Below the pieces are notes generated by a model. That model ran no database searches and was not told the DNA's origin. It saw only the letters and a program-made list of their open reading frames with translations. A program made the translations under genes and the position numbers. Below are positions 23,130 to 36,069 of a DNA stretch of 64,000 nucleotides, piece after piece. Position 1 is the first letter of the stretch. Each line of letters opens with the position of its first letter. This DNA comes from Utricularia gibba (Eukaryota > Streptophyta > Magnoliopsida > Lamiales > Lentibulariaceae), in the NCBI GenBank assembly GCA_002189035.1, contig NEEC01000002.1:4611001-4675000 (forward strand), read 5' to 3'.

Positions 23130-25430
23130 ACTGTGTGCATCCGGGGAAAAAGTTTTATCTTCATGCTTTTCCTCAGTTCTCTGCAGCAAACAATAACTGC
23201 CCCTAGCAATAGCAATATTGTTATCATAGCATTAATGCATCAATTTAAGATCCTCTTTTCTCATGGCCGGTACTATCCCATCCATGGGGCCAAGTTTTCC
23301 ATGTCTACATCTACGGACTCTAGCATTCTAAACCAGTTCATTAACGTTGTCAGACTCAAAGAAGAAGATGTGTTCCATTCAAAGTGCAGGTCACGCGGAA
23401 GTGAATTCACTGTTCAAAGGCTGCAGCTTTTTAGTGGCCTTAACTTCATCTACTATAATTTTCTCAAAAATTTCCAGAAAAGAGATCGACATCTTCATAT
23501 TCATGCAAATTCCTTTTCAGTTGTCTTTTACATGGGGGGGCATATGTTCCATTTAGAACTTATCATTGATTATTGCCGACTATATTTCATTACAGAATTT
23601 GGGATAGCACAGGGTTCTTGAGCATCTCTACATGAGCCCGATGTGTCGTATCATTCCACATGGGTAGGAGGAAAGATACTTGCAGATTTTACCCATTACA
23701 AAAATCAGGAATGACAAGGAACGTAGGAAGTAGACAGATTAAGAGCAAAAGAACATTCGTGTCAAAAGCGGCCTATAATAAAAAACGGTGCGCGTTTTGC
23801 AGTTTGCAATTACAAACCAGCTTCCTCAATAATAATTACTCACTTGCGACCTTTCGACAAACACTTACTCTACAAAGTTAATACCTGTACGAGTCCTCCG
23901 TAAACCTCCCCTCCCCAACCAAAACTAGCATTAGTTCCATTGAAGCTACTAAATTCATAATCAACGACCAAGATCCAAATGTTCAACAACAGGGTATAAT
24001 GTCAAACGTCTGAATAACATCCTGACAACATTCATTTGAGTCGAAATCTTGATAAAAGCCCTCGAGCTACAGAAACAGCCATGAATTGTCTTGTATGCCT
24101 CAGGGCTTTGCTGGTCCTCTGTTGAAGTTCAGGGCAGTAAATGCGGGCAGCTGATCGATCGATCCCTCTTGAATACTTACCAAAGTTCCTCCAACCCATT
24201 GTCCGGCATCCCCCTCCCCCCATTTAATAAATTAATCACAATTTACTTATTAGCTCCGGAATCAATCCTTATTCACCAAATATATAATACATAACTTTTT
24301 TTATATTTATATTTAAAAGTATATATTTATCCTTTTCCTTAAAATAAATGATATTCAATTAAATAATGATTTAAACATAGTTCAACTTTGGTGTGCAAAA
24401 CAACATGTGGTTTCTAATTCTACTGTTGCAGACAATCCGAAAGTCGAATCCGTAAACATGAACTGCTAACAAATGCTTGGTGGGTTTCAATCATACTTTA
24501 TTGCACCCTAATTTTTGATGAATTCCAACAACAATTTGATAGAGTTTGATAAAGTTGGATGATCGGATTCAGTTTGTCACTCAATTGGATGGATATGAAT
24601 TATATTATTAGAGTAGTTTTGGTGTTCTCAAATATGTGGGCTATCTAGAGAAACATAGAATCAAAAATTTTCTGATAAGATAAAAATTGCATCTAATTCT
24701 AAAAGACTACCAACTTATCTTAGATGATTTAGATAAAAGATTTGATATGAGACCATTAAGAAAGTCTAGTAAATTTCAACCTCTATATAAAAGCATGAGT
24801 ATCAAGCTGTTGGAAAAATACCACAGTATTTAAGTTAGTTTTGGAGTATAGAATCGAGTCAAGCATTTGTTGTTTTCATTTCCTTGCATTTTTCATTAGG
24901 AGTATGCACATGTAGATGCTTGTAGCTAAGGATATGCAATGAAATCTTACTTGCCCAAATCCCTATGCATGTGACTACATTACTATATGTTTTGACATTT
25001 AATTTGAACATCAACAATGGGGAGAGAGGAGCAGCATCCTTGAAACTCCAAGGCAAGGAGGAAACTCTCCTCCAACATGGAAGGAGAAGATCGATGGGGT
25101 CATCGAAGAGCAACTGGATGGAATTAACATAATTCTAATTAGAGGGGTAGATGCGAACTCACAAAGGATTCAGAATGAGAAAACCGTGGGAGAAAAAGGC
25201 AGATGCATAGGAGGCACTTGTATACTAATGAATCACCTAGTGAAGAAGGATACAAACCAACATGTAGGGAACTACTTGTGCAAATCAAGAATTTTTGTTC
25301 AGAACGAGATAGGTAAGTGTGTAGGGATCAAAATACTAATAAACTTGTTGTTAATCCTTGGGGCAAGGTTTCCTTAGGAGAGAATTTCCAACACACGAGA
25401 AAGCCTGGTCCAATTGTAGCACTAGCAATC
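23130..25430. other. Spacer with one unexplained 166-codon frame
   Basis: The plus strand has a frame at 23121-23621 (166 codons) without a recognisable domain; it starts inside the hAT target duplication and is probably chance. From 24300 on the DNA is AT-rich. The last part may hold the LTR and leader of the Athila-like element that starts near 25440, but no second LTR copy is present to confirm it. Confidence 0.4.
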
Positions 25431-25439
25431 AATGTGCAA

Positions 25440-28345
25440 AGATTCCAACTTTAATCTTCCATAATCACTATGTGTGCCATTCCATGGAGAACCGAGTGAG
25501 GATCTTGAAGAACACATAGCAATTTCTCTCAAATATTGTGACATGGTGGTGGTATGAGGAGTCTCTAATGACATGATTAGGTTACATTTGTTTCCATTTT
25601 TATTATGGGAATCGGCTAGAAGATGGTTGGACTCTTTACAATCTAATTCTAATTTTAAAGTAGTAGGAGGATGCATTTTTAAACAAATACTTTGAGCAAC
25701 GAAGTATTCTAACTCCACGCTTGAGAAAGCCAATTTTTCACAAGATGAAAGAGAAAGTATAGTAGCACTTTGGGAGATGCTTCAAGGAGATCACACAAGT
25801 CATGGACAAGCGTGGACTTAGTCTCACTACTATGATTATGCATTCATGATCAGTTGACTACGCAATCAAAGGGACTACTCAACGCGGGCGTTGAGCCTCT
25901 AGAGTAGTTAAGTCTTAGGAAAGCATGGGAACTAATAGATGAATTTGCAAAACGACAAGCACGATAGAGTCAACCAGAATGGAATCTGAAGGATGGAGCT
26001 TGGGACAATGCACATGAGACTACAGTCTCGAAGATTATCGAGACTTTTATTGAAATTAGACGATAAAATCAGCAAGCTCCAACCAGTTATAGCTAATGCT
26101 CAAGCAACCTCATAAAAGTTGAAGAGTGAGGTGAAGGAGGAAGGTATGAATATTAATTTTGTGAATTTTTATGTAAACTTGCGCAAGGAGTTGATGTACC
26201 TGAAAAACCCAGAATTGGAACCAGTAACAGGCACAATGCCTATTTTTACGAGTTTTCCCTCAGTCAATTCATTGAAAAATAGGATAGATTGAATCAAGAA
26301 ATGATAAAGCAGCTCAAATAGTTCAGAGGAGAATTTTTCAAACTAAATGAAGAAGATGAATGAGCAACTGGAGCTACTCAATATGACCACTTGCATCTAG
26401 AGCAATGTTACTCAAACTCACAAAGGTTTGAGGCTTTCAAATCAACCTGAGAAAAACCCTTCTAAATGCAAAGCTGTGGCAATAAGAAGTCGGTTAGGAA
26501 CATAGAGCACAACAGCAGTTGCCCCTTTGAAAAGTGATGACTTGCTAGATGTTTTAGTGTACGTATTTACCTCTTCTTATAATCCTCCAATTTATTATCC
26601 GTAGAGACATGCCAAATCATTAGTGAATCAACAATATTCCAAGTTTCTGAGATGCTGAAAACACTTTGTATCAGCATACCATTCATGGATGTGATGCTGC
26701 AAATGCCCACTTATGCAAAATTGTTGATGGATATTTTGGCCAATTGAAGGAAGATTGAAAATGATGCTGCTCTTGAATTATCCAAGCAATGTAGCATGGT
26801 TTTGAAGCATGGGCTGATTCAAAAACATGCTGATCATGGAATTTGGGCAATCCTTCGCATCATTAGAAGGAGCAATTTTGAGAAGTACTTATATAATCTT
26901 GGGTCAAGCATAAGCTTGATGCCTTATTTTTTGTTTAAAACATTTAACCTTGAAGAGTATTGAGCCATTAAAATTCAGTTGGTGTTTGTTGATAAATCCA
27001 TAAAAAGCCATAAAGGAGTGATAGAAAACATACTAGTAAAAATCAAAAAACATTTCGTGCCTTGTGATTTTGTTGTTTTAGATGTGGAATTTGATATAAA
27101 TGTGCCAATCAGCTTTGAGAAACCATTCATGCCATAAAAGCATTGATGGATTTAAGAGCAGGGAAATTGACACTCAGATTTGAGAAGGAAGAGCTAGAGT
27201 TTAATGTTGATCAAGTTATGAAGAAATTTGATTGCAGCGAGCTTGTGCAAGGCAAGCAAAAGATGCAGTTACATAGGAGGATTCACAACCAATTTTTCTG
27301 CATGAAATTTAATAGGTAAATCCCGTGAATGATCGAAAAGAAGACACTCCCAATGACACACTAATGATAGCTGGATTAACAAAGAAAGAGCCTGATGCTA
27401 GAGGGAAAATTGAGTTGAAGAAGTTACCATCGTCTCTAAGGTACGAGTTTCCTTGAGATGACCACATTTATCTTGTAACTATCAACACAAGATTGAATGA
27501 AGAATACACTCAAAAGTTGTTGGACATCTTAAGCAAATGTCGACATGCCATTGAGTACCTTGGATGACTTGAATGGGCTAGACCCTCTTTTCAACATTCA
27601 TCGGACTTGAAATTGTTAGATGTTGATATCATCTACTATATTTCAAATACTTAGTTAGTCGAGTGCTTTGTACCAAAGAAAGGAGGAATGACAGTTACAT
27701 AGAATGAGAAAGGAGACCTTGATGACTATCCACTTGCACAAGATCACTAGCTGACGAATGTGCATTGATTAACACAATAAAGTCACAAGAAAGGATCATT
27801 ACCCAGTATCATCTATTGATCAAATCTGAAAAGGTTGAATAATCAAGATTTTATTGTTACCTTGATGACTATTCTAAATATTTTCAGATACCAATTCGTT
27901 TAGAGGACCAACATAAGACCACATTTATTTGTCCTTTTGGCATCTTTGCAAGCCATTTAGTTTGTGCAATGCTCTTGAAACATTTTAGTGCTGCATATTT
28001 ATTTATGGTGCTCATTTCTATTGATGTTTGTGGAACTTTGGCATCATTCTAGTGAGGTGTATTGAGTATAACTTGGTGCTCAATTTGGAGAAATGCCATT
28101 GTATGGTAAAAAAATTCATTGTGCTTGGACATCAGATTTCATTCAATAAAAATTGAGGACATTGAAAAATTATCAACACCGAATATGGTAAAGGGGGGTA
28201 GATTGAGAAAGTAGGAACCAAATCCAGATTGATTAATTGGATATTACTTCTTCAAGAATTTGATTTCGAAATTCATGACAAAAAGTGCAAGGAAAATGGA
28301 GTAGCGGATCATTTGTTATGCCTCCAACTTAACACAAGTGTAGAG
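25440..28345 (+). mobile_element. Degenerate Athila-like gag-pol
   Basis: Across shifting plus-strand frames: gag strings RLHLFPFLLWESARRWLDSL (about 25585-25640); the pre-protease segment (SIPFMDVMLQMPTYAKLL, about 26670-26735); protease tail with DFVVLDVEFDINVPISFEKPF (27065-27135) and LTLRFEKEELEFNVDQVMKKF (27165-27230); RT (ECFVPKKGGMTVT, 27660 on); and RNase H end [20 protein letters not shown] (28229-28320). The order and wording match Athila elements. Most of the RT core is missing or scrambled, and the element is cut at 28388 by a Del-like LTR. Confidence 0.8.
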
Positions 28346-28388
28346 AAGTTACCAGCTGATATTTCTTTATCCACAGAACGTATTCTTG

Positions 28389-29647
28389 TGTCACGACTCA
28401 CTTTTAGGGCCTGGGAAATATTAGTCATGACCACCCAGTCTTAACAAAAAACTAGAGCTCCGGGTGTCTTTCATAACATGATTCATCAACATCAAAATGA
28501 GTAAATGCATAAGTAAACTAGGCATAAGACTTTGTCCAAATGCATTTATCTAATGTGACTTGGTAAAACTTGGTTGATCACTAGAATTCTACTAACTCCC
28601 TTTTGCTCTCTTAAAATAAATAAAAGAGCAATCATGCATTTGAGTTTTAAAACAAATCAAAACCAAGAAAAAATATAAAGAGTTTATAAAAGAAACTTAA
28701 AGCACATTTTGAGTCCTCATAACTATCTTTCTCACTTCTCATTGTCATCTAGTCTTGGTATTGCTATGAGATCATGATAGGTACCCTTGTCTATGGTTCG
28801 ATAGTCAAGAGAGCCACCTCTGACCACATAATCACAAACTTAAACCATACCTAACATATCATATCCTATCTTTGTCATGTAACTTTCATACTTTTTAACC
28901 TCTCCACTTCTAGATGATGCCTCAAACATGCATAACATATTAGCCCGTGGTACAACCACGTTGCTGAAGCTATGCATCCATACCTCCTGCACTCTTTCCT
29001 AACTTTTTTATCACTAATACATAGTACATATTGCACATACCATCTTAAAGGTGACAGGGGTGGCTATCAGTGAAGAGAATCATATTATTGGTATTAAAAA
29101 TAGTTTTTTTCTGAAATAACATGAAATAAACTACTCCTCTGTTAAAATTTTCATGCAACATAAAAGGTTTTTGAGTGTAGACCCAATCACATCCAAAGTA
29201 ATGGAAATTAAACACCAACATCACATAGGCACATAAGTTTTCGTAAATCAATTTTAAAGATAAGTAAGGCTTCAAAAGCAATCATCCCAGTTACCTAGAT
29301 ACCCTAGACTCTAAACCAACTCTAAAACTTTGTTTACTGAAGGTACTGTAACCCTTCCTTCGAACCTCTCCTCCTCGTCTTTGTAAAACTCAAAAAAACT
29401 TAAAGAACTCTCAATTTCATCATATATATATCCCCTTCTAAACCTCATCCTTATTTTTTGTGTGACATGTGGTATACATGCAAGATGTACATGTGGCACA
29501 CATGCAAGAGGACATTTGACACACATGCAAGACAACACATGGGATGCATGCAATGTTTTCACTTGGATCATTTGATTGGCTCAGTTGGATTGAAGTGGAA
29601 CAAGTAAAAAATTAAAGATCAACCTCCTTAAAACTTGAATCCTCACA
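28389..29647 (-). mobile_element. 3' LTR of a Del/Tekay-like chromovirus, copy 2
   Basis: Minus strand starts TGTGAGGATTCAAG at 29647 and ends AGTCGTGACA at 28389; 1259 bp, homologous throughout to 8078-9417. It is followed (minus strand, upstream) by integrase of the same family at 29660-30442. Confidence 0.85.
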
Positions 29648-29659
29648 TTCACCGCATGT

Positions 29660-30442
29660 TATTTGGAGTTTTGTCCCGAAACTTGATTAAAGTCACCTAT
29701 ACCAACTCGGGAAACTCTGCAAGTATCTTAGATTCAACCCCCTAGGTAGTCTCTTGCATATTGTGATTAGATCATTGAACCCTCACCATTGGAATTACCT
29801 TAGTCTTAATTTCCTTTCTTGTCTATCAAGTATCTTTATTGGTACTTCTTTGTAGGATAGTTGTTTGTCAACAAAAATAATTTCAGGAATCATCTTATGC
29901 TGGTTAGTGTCCAAACATTTTTGTAATTGAGAAACATGTAAAAAGTTGTGTTTTCTGACATTCTCTTCAAGTAATCATAGAATATATGCCATTGATCCAA
30001 TCATTTTCTCAATTTGGTATGGACCAAGATACCTTGGAGCAAGTTTATTTGGTCTTCTGATCTGGGATACTCCTTTCATTGGAGTAACCTTGAGATATAA
30101 AAAGTCTCCAACTATAAATTCCAATGATCTCCTATGCATATCGGCCCATTCTTTAACCTACTTTGAGCTATTCTTAAATTCTTTTGAACTACAACTACAA
30201 AATCCTTAGTAATTTTGATCATTTCAGGTCCTATAATGTATTTCACCTATTTCATTTCAGTACATCGGCCTCCTACATTACCTTCCATACAATGCCTCCT
30301 AGGGTGCCATATTTATGATATGGTGGTGGTTGTTGTTGTGAACAATTTCCATGAAGGCTAGATACTTGTCCCATGATCCATCAAACTATAAAATACAACC
30401 TCTTAACATGTTTTCCAACATCTAGAACACTCTTTTAGTTTG
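29660..30442 (-). pseudogene. Chromovirus integrase C-terminus, copy 2
   Basis: Nucleotide similarity to 9430-10165 is continuous (for example the GPY/F and EFAYNNSHH-equivalent regions), but stops are frequent. The integrase continues at 31189 after the inserted LTR. Confidence 0.8.
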
Positions 30443-30447
30443 GCAAT

Positions 30448-31183
30448 TGATGAACGCTGGAAATGGGTTTGCTAAATGTCGCGGTCTAGCACATTCAATG
30501 CATCAAACGAAATTTATAAACCTAGCTATTCTACTACACAAATCACAAGAATTAATATAGTGTGGCAAGCAAGAGCCGAATCCACATGTAATGATTACAA
30601 TTTCCTGAAGTTTACCACATTTACTAAAAGCAGGGAGGGTTTGTCTAGAGGTTTAACTCTAATGCACGTAAGATGTAAAATAACAATGGCTGGAATAAAC
30701 GGGTTGCAGAGTTGAAAAGGCACTTAAATTAATGTGAATGTACAGAAAACATAAAATAAAAGTGATTTGGCTAGGTTTTACACTAGGATCTGACTCTTGT
30801 GTCACTCAAGAGAGCCCATAGGCTTAAACCCAGCTTTAAAACGCTTGAAAACAGGGCAAGGAGTTACATGAACAGTAAAAAGCATGTTTAACTTAGAACC
30901 TAACACAAAAACCTTAAACAGCTTTTCTGTCCCTTTTTACTTGTCAACGCGGAAAATGCAATGCTACAGTACTAGCTCTTACCTTGTTAAGACTTAAACA
31001 CAAACTAGAGGAAAAGATTAGAGTTTTTGACTCAATTGTTGCCAATTGAGCCTGTTTTCACAATAAACACATTTTAACAAACTAAATATACAAAAGGAGA
31101 CAATTTAGCACACTAAACAACATTTATCCATACAAAACACACCTAAAAGCACATATAAAAACACAATAAAAATGGTGTTATTA
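30448..31183 (-). mobile_element. Solo LTR in chromovirus integrase (short copy)
   Basis: On the minus strand it starts TAATAACACC (TGATAACAC in the relative at 40081) and ends GTTCATCA, 736 bp. Flanks gcaat (30443-30447) and gccat (31184-31188) are a 4-of-5 target duplication. Compared with 40081-41251 it lacks about 430 bp in the middle. It splits the integrase between TSYHPQSDG and the next residues. Confidence 0.85.
31029..31052 (-). other. Conserved LTR hairpin, short family copy
   Basis: A 10-bp stem (gactcaattg and caattgagcc, one G-T pair) around a 4-base loop, which reads GCAA in LTR sense. It lies 132-155 nt from the LTR start, like the hairpins of the other LTR families in the window. 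Confidence 0.7.
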
Positions 31184-31188
31184 GCCAT

Positions 31189-32580
31189 CACTTTGAGGAT
31201 GGTAAGATGTACAAAAATTCAACTTGGTTCCCATTGCTTGTTGCAAACTTTTCCAAAACCTTGATACATAGCATGTGTCTCTATCTAAAACAATTGTTAA
31301 AGGCACACCATGCAAATAAAGCACATCCCTTATATACTGCTCAATAAGCTTGTCGATGCTTCATGTCCTCTTATCGTGGGAAGATATGCATCTTTGGTAA
31401 ATTTGTCCACAATCACCCAAATAACATTGTTATTTCTGATAGTTCTTGGTAATCTCACTATAAAATCCATCGTAATATGATCAAACTTCCATTCAGGAAT
31501 TTACAATAATTGCAACTTCCCTCCTAGTTTATAGTGCTCAGCTTTAATCCTTTGGCATGTGACACATTTAGCTATGAACTTTGCAATATCCCTTTTCATC
31601 CCAGGCCATCACCACTTTAATTTCAAGTCGTGGTACATTTTGTTACCAACAGTCATCCCATTGAATTTCTCCTTTATTTCACCTGCTACTACTTTCTATT
31701 TCAACTTGTGTATCTTAAGCTTTTGATTTCGAGCTTCTTTAACTTTCTCTAATAACACTGGTATTGCTAGTAATATATCCAATTTCACCTCTTCATCATC
31801 CTCTATGACCTCCAATCTAAGATTAGCCAACCTACTTGCTAACAATGTAGCCATGCTTCCTTGATTCTTCATACTTAGAGCATCAACAACCTGATTTATC
31901 TTTCGAAGATGATATTTGATTTCAAGGTCATAATACTTTAGTAGTTCAAGCCATTTTCTTTGCCTCATGTTTAGTTCCTTTTGAGTAAACAAATATTTCA
32001 ATCTTTTATGATCAATAAATACTTCAGATTCCACCCCATTTAAATAGTGTTTCCATGACTTTAGTGCAAACACAATGGTTGCTAGTTCCAAATCATGAGT
32101 AGGATAATTCTTTCCTAGAGCCATAAGCTATAACACTCTCTTTCTGCATCAAAACACATCCAAGCCCATCCTTAGAAGCATCACTATAAATAATGAAACT
32201 CTCGTTCATCATATGTAGTGTGGGTGCTGGTGCTGTAGTAAGCTTTTGTTTCAATAGTTGAAAACACTTTTCGCACTACTCGTACCATATATGTTTCAAC
32301 TCCTTTGTCAATTCAGTAATAGGTACTGCTATCTTTGAAAATTCTTGAATAAACTTTCGATATAACCCGCCATGCCCAAGAAACTTTGAACCTCCTTTGC
32401 ACTTTTAGGTTGAGGCCAAGCTGTCACTACTGCAACTTTCTGTGGATCAAGCCTCACACCTTCAGCAGATATTTCATGTCCATGAAAAGAGACACTTGAC
32501 AACCAAAAATCACATTTACTGAACTTAGCATTCAATTGATGAACCCTCATAAGCTGTGAAACTGTTCTAAAGTGTTGTTT
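31189..32580 (-). pseudogene. Chromovirus RT end, RNase H and integrase front, copy 2
   Basis: Minus strand: RT C-terminus (MRVHQLNAKFSKCDFWL and VSFHGHEISAEGVRLDPQKV, 32550-32329), RNase H ([20 protein letters not shown], 32124-31696, ending [10 protein letters not shown]), then integrase with DRDTCYVSRFWKSL and SYHPQSDG (about 31290-31195). These are Del/Tekay signatures. The catalytic half of RT, protease and gag are deleted: LTR sequence joins RT at about 32583. Confidence 0.88.
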
Positions 32581-32585
32581 ATGCT

Positions 32586-32890
32586 GTTTTATCCTAGGAA
32601 AGATTAGTCATGAACACCTAGTCTTAGAAAAAAAATAGAGCTCAAGGTGTCTTTCATAACACATTTCATCAACATCAAAATGGGTAAATACATAGGTAAA
32701 CTAGACATAAGACTCAATCCAAATGTATTTGTTTAATGTAGCTTGGGAAAACTTTGTTGATCAAAAGAACTCTACTAGCTCCCTTTTGTCTAAAAGACTG
32801 GTCATGCATTTGAGTTTTAAAACAAGTCAAAACCAAGAAAGAATATAAAGAGTTTATAAAAGAAAGTTGAAGCACATTATGAGTCTCCAT
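32586..32890 (-). mobile_element. Del-like LTR fragment abutting RT
   Basis: About 300 bp match the 3' end of the Del LTR (compare 28405-28715). In an intact element this LTR end would be followed by a primer-binding site, gag and protease. Here it meets RT directly, so a deletion removed the front of the element. Confidence 0.8.
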
Positions 32891-33118
32891 CTTCTCCTTT
32901 GATGCCTCTAGGTAGGTCATAAGTGATGGTGGAAAGCACTTTATTGAGAGGGAGTTCCATAAGCTCTTGCGCAAATATGAGTAAGATGTAGAGCATCAAC
33001 TCCATATCACCCACAAATGTGAGGTCAAATGGAGGCAACTAATAGGGAATTTTGAAGTGGATTTCTGGAGCATATGATGGCTAAAATCCGTAAGGACTGG
33101 GCAATCAAATTAATAGAT

Positions 33119-33203
33119 GCTTTGGGTTTCTCGAAAATTTTTAAATTTTGATGATTTTCTAGCATGTGATGTCTATGAGAAATCTTACAATGCTATTAGA
33201 GAG
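33119..33203 (+). mobile_element. Copia LTR 3' end with primer-binding site
   Basis: The stretch from ctttgggtttctcg to gagaaatcttaca (33189) matches the end of the copia LTR at 14233-14309. It is followed by tgctattagagag, close to TGGTATCAGAGC, the initiator-methionine tRNA primer site of copia elements. No copia coding sequence follows. Confidence 0.7.
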
Positions 33204-33599
33204 AGGTTACGGAATACATGTATACATTAGAATCTTTGTTGATTTTGCAAGATGTTCTCGTAATTTGCCTTACTTGCGATAATTGTAATAGCATGGGATG
33301 CACGAAATCTGATTATGCTGGATTGTTTCGCTGCCTTATTATGCACAAAATTTGATTCATGATTGGTGCTTTCGAGAATCAAACCTTATGTGTATATGCA
33401 CAGCATGATGATGGTTCATATATGTATAGTTGTGGGCCATTATGGCCCACGCATGAATTTTGATGAGAATGATCATATTGGTGAATTATTGGTGCATATG
33501 ATGTTTGATAATTTATTTGTGACCAAGGCATCTAGGGTCAATTAGGATTTTCGATCATTATGTTTGAAAGTATGGATAAAAAATTGGATGAAGTACAAC
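33204..33599. other. Probable copia leader, no gene
   Basis: Follows the primer-binding site and precedes an Athila LTR. No coding similarity seen. Confidence 0.35.
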
Positions 33600-34466
33600 C
33601 AAATCTCAAGGAGAAGAAAAGAAGGATTTTGGTGATGATGGGAGTGAGAAAAAGATATCCCTCACTCAAGAACACGCCACAGAGTAGAGGAGAGGAGATA
33701 TGGGGAAGAACTAGGAAGAACAACGAAGAAGAAAACCTAGGAATGAACCTCATGTCTGAAGACTATCTTTTGTTTCCAAAGGATATTACTCTCAGCTAGG
33801 AGGAGCCTAGGATAGTTTTAGCTTTCAACATTCCATGCTTTATGGATTGTTTTCTCGTTATCGATTGTGATATAAGTTTAATATGGATGATGCTTTATGT
33901 TCTAGTTTCATTTCCCTTATCATGAGTAGCTAAAACACCTAGTGGCGCCTTAGGATAAAGGGGTTAACAAGTTTGTTAATCGCTAAACCACATTAACCAA
34001 ATATCACATTATGTCCTTACAAACCAAATAGATCCAAGAGGGGGAAGCAGTGAAGCTCACTATAACAACCCTAGTTAGAGGTAGACCAAAAATTAGAGAA
34101 AACAAAGATTTGGATAGACTTAGACCTTTGCTTGTTATGTGAATGATCAAGGATTTAAGTGGGGTAGTTGTAGCAATTTGCATGTTAAGCCTAGGAGTCC
34201 CAAGGCATCACCCATCTCATCTTAGATAGAATTGAATTCAAAAGTTTATTGTTTTCTTTACTGTATTTTATCATAAATCTACTTTAGTCCTAATTTAGAC
34301 TAAATCTATCAATGTGACATTGACTGCATGCATTGATAATCACATGACAAGCACATGCTCTTCGTGTTTGACCTTGATCACTATGTTCATATTTGTTGTA
34401 TGATTGGATGTGAATTAGGATTATAAAATTATAATTCATGATATGTGCTAATATTTTCATTTATTA
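33600..34466 (+). mobile_element. 5'-truncated LTR of an Athila element (family S1)
   Basis: Similar to the right three quarters of the 1175-bp LTR at 58161-59335, including the blocks around taggagtcccaaggcatcac and ttagaggtagacc. It ends ttatta at 34466, directly before an Athila primer-binding site. The left quarter, with the hairpin, is missing. Confidence 0.75.
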
Positions 34467-34469
34467 AAT

Positions 34470-34487
34470 TGACGCCATTGTCAGGGA
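34470..34487 (+). promoter_or_regulatory. Athila primer-binding site (tRNA-Asp type)
   Basis: tgacgccattgtcaggga differs from the usual Athila site TGGCGCCGTTGCCGGGGA by a few transitions. It sits 3 bases after the LTR end, where minus-strand synthesis would start. Confidence 0.85.
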
Positions 34488-34619
34488 GTAGTGTTTAATT
34501 TTTTTGCAATTACGTTTATCTGGTGTAGGTGATCTTATTTTCTATCTAGAAATCGAGAGAGCTATCAATAAGAACCGCACAAGATTGAGAGAAGCAACAA
34601 GGTTGAGAAAACTCCCTGC

Positions 34620-35873
34620 TGCAACTCAAGTTAATTTCATCATGGCAAAACAAGAGAATAAAAGCCAGCTATGATTAATTTTCTACTTAAGTAATATGGA
34701 AAAGTGGGTGAAAACCCACATGAACATCTAGACAATGTCACTGGTTTTTGCACCTCTTTCAAGAGTGCTAGGATGACTGAAGATGCCATATGTTTAATGG
34801 CATTCCAATTTACACTGGAAGGAAGTGCAAAAATATGTTCCAACTCTTTGAAGCCTGGGATCATCATAGATTAGAGTGGGATGAAAAAGGTATTCTTGAG
34901 TAAATATTTCCCTTCTTCCAAGGCTGAAAGAATAAGAAATGAGATCAGTGACATTGAGCAAAAAAGCGGGGAATCTCTACATGAATATTGCAACTGATTT
35001 AATCACTTGCTGGGCTCCTATCCACACCACGGATTTCAGATCAATGCATTGGTCAAATATTTTTATGATGGACTTCTATGTACACATCTAGCTATAGTGG
35101 ATTCTGCTGTAGGTGGATTTTTAAGGAAAATAACTCCCATGGAAGCTCCTGCATTGTTTGAGGAGTTGGTTGAGCACTACAGACATATTATTAGAAAACA
35201 CACCTCAAACAGAAGAGTTTATGAGCTAGAATGTAGTCCAAAAGCATCATAAATTGAGCTTACAAAAAATGTGGCTGCCATGTCTGAGATGATGAAAGAA
35301 TTATTCTTATTCCAAGCTAAGAATATGCCTTGTGGGAACTACCACAAAATGAGACACCTTGCTGATAAATGTCCCGATTTGCTAAAGGAGAAACATGTGA
35401 AATTAATGGGATGTTCGGAGCCACAAAAGTATAAATATGATCCCTATTCAAACACCTACAAGCTTGGATGGAAGGATTATCCAAATTTCAGATGGAGCAA
35501 TGGTGAAAATTCTTACAAAGGTGAAAGTTCATATTCTGGACAGCAAGGATTTAAGCAAAATTTTCAGGAGCAGCCGCAATGCTCTTATCAAGCTCCACCA
35601 TTTTGCAAGCCAAATCAGCAGGTGCAACAACATTTTCAACCTCAAAACCAAAATAATTCTGGAGGAAATTTCGGAAATTCTTTGGAGGATATTTTGAAGA
35701 CTTTCATGACCCAATTCATCAAAAACCAAGTTGAAAACCAACAAGCTATGAAGAACTTGGAAATTCAAGTAACTCAAATGACGACAGAGGTTGGGGAAAT
35801 TAAGCAAAAAAGGAAGCCTACCATCGCAAGCCGAACAAAATCCCAACTTTGGGGGAAAATATTAGGGCAATGA
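34620..35873 (+). pseudogene. Athila gag
   Basis: Plus-strand frames carry DNVTGFCTSFKSARMTEDA, SGMKKVFLSKYFPSSKAER and QINALVKYFYDGLLCTHLA (35007-35252), matching the Athila capsid. 35271-35873 (200 codons) holds a zinc-knuckle-like CGNYHKMRHLADKC, a Q/N-rich stretch and a coiled-coil-prone end (NQQAMKNLEIQVTQM). The capsid part has stops. Closely related to the minus-strand gag at 45578-46900. Confidence 0.85.
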
Positions 35874-36069
35874 CAATGAGAAATGAGAAGGAAAAATTAG
35901 TCCAACCTAAGAGTAATTCAGAGTAAGAGAAGAGTATGAAGTTGTGGTAAAAGTAACCCCACCACCACCATTTCCAGCAAGGCTGAAGGCGAGAGAGGAA
36001 TAAAATGAGAAGGAAAAAATGTTGAGAGCTTTAAGTAATACCCAATTGAACTTTACTCTACTTGAGTAG

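Noticed and set aside
23121-23621. 166-codon plus-strand frame as a host gene
   Set aside because: It starts inside the hAT target duplication, has no domain or signal I recognise, and no supporting splice structure.
25422-25733. 103-codon minus-strand frame with a weak copia RNase H look
   Set aside because: The plus strand in the same place reads Athila-like gag, so it is a shadow frame.
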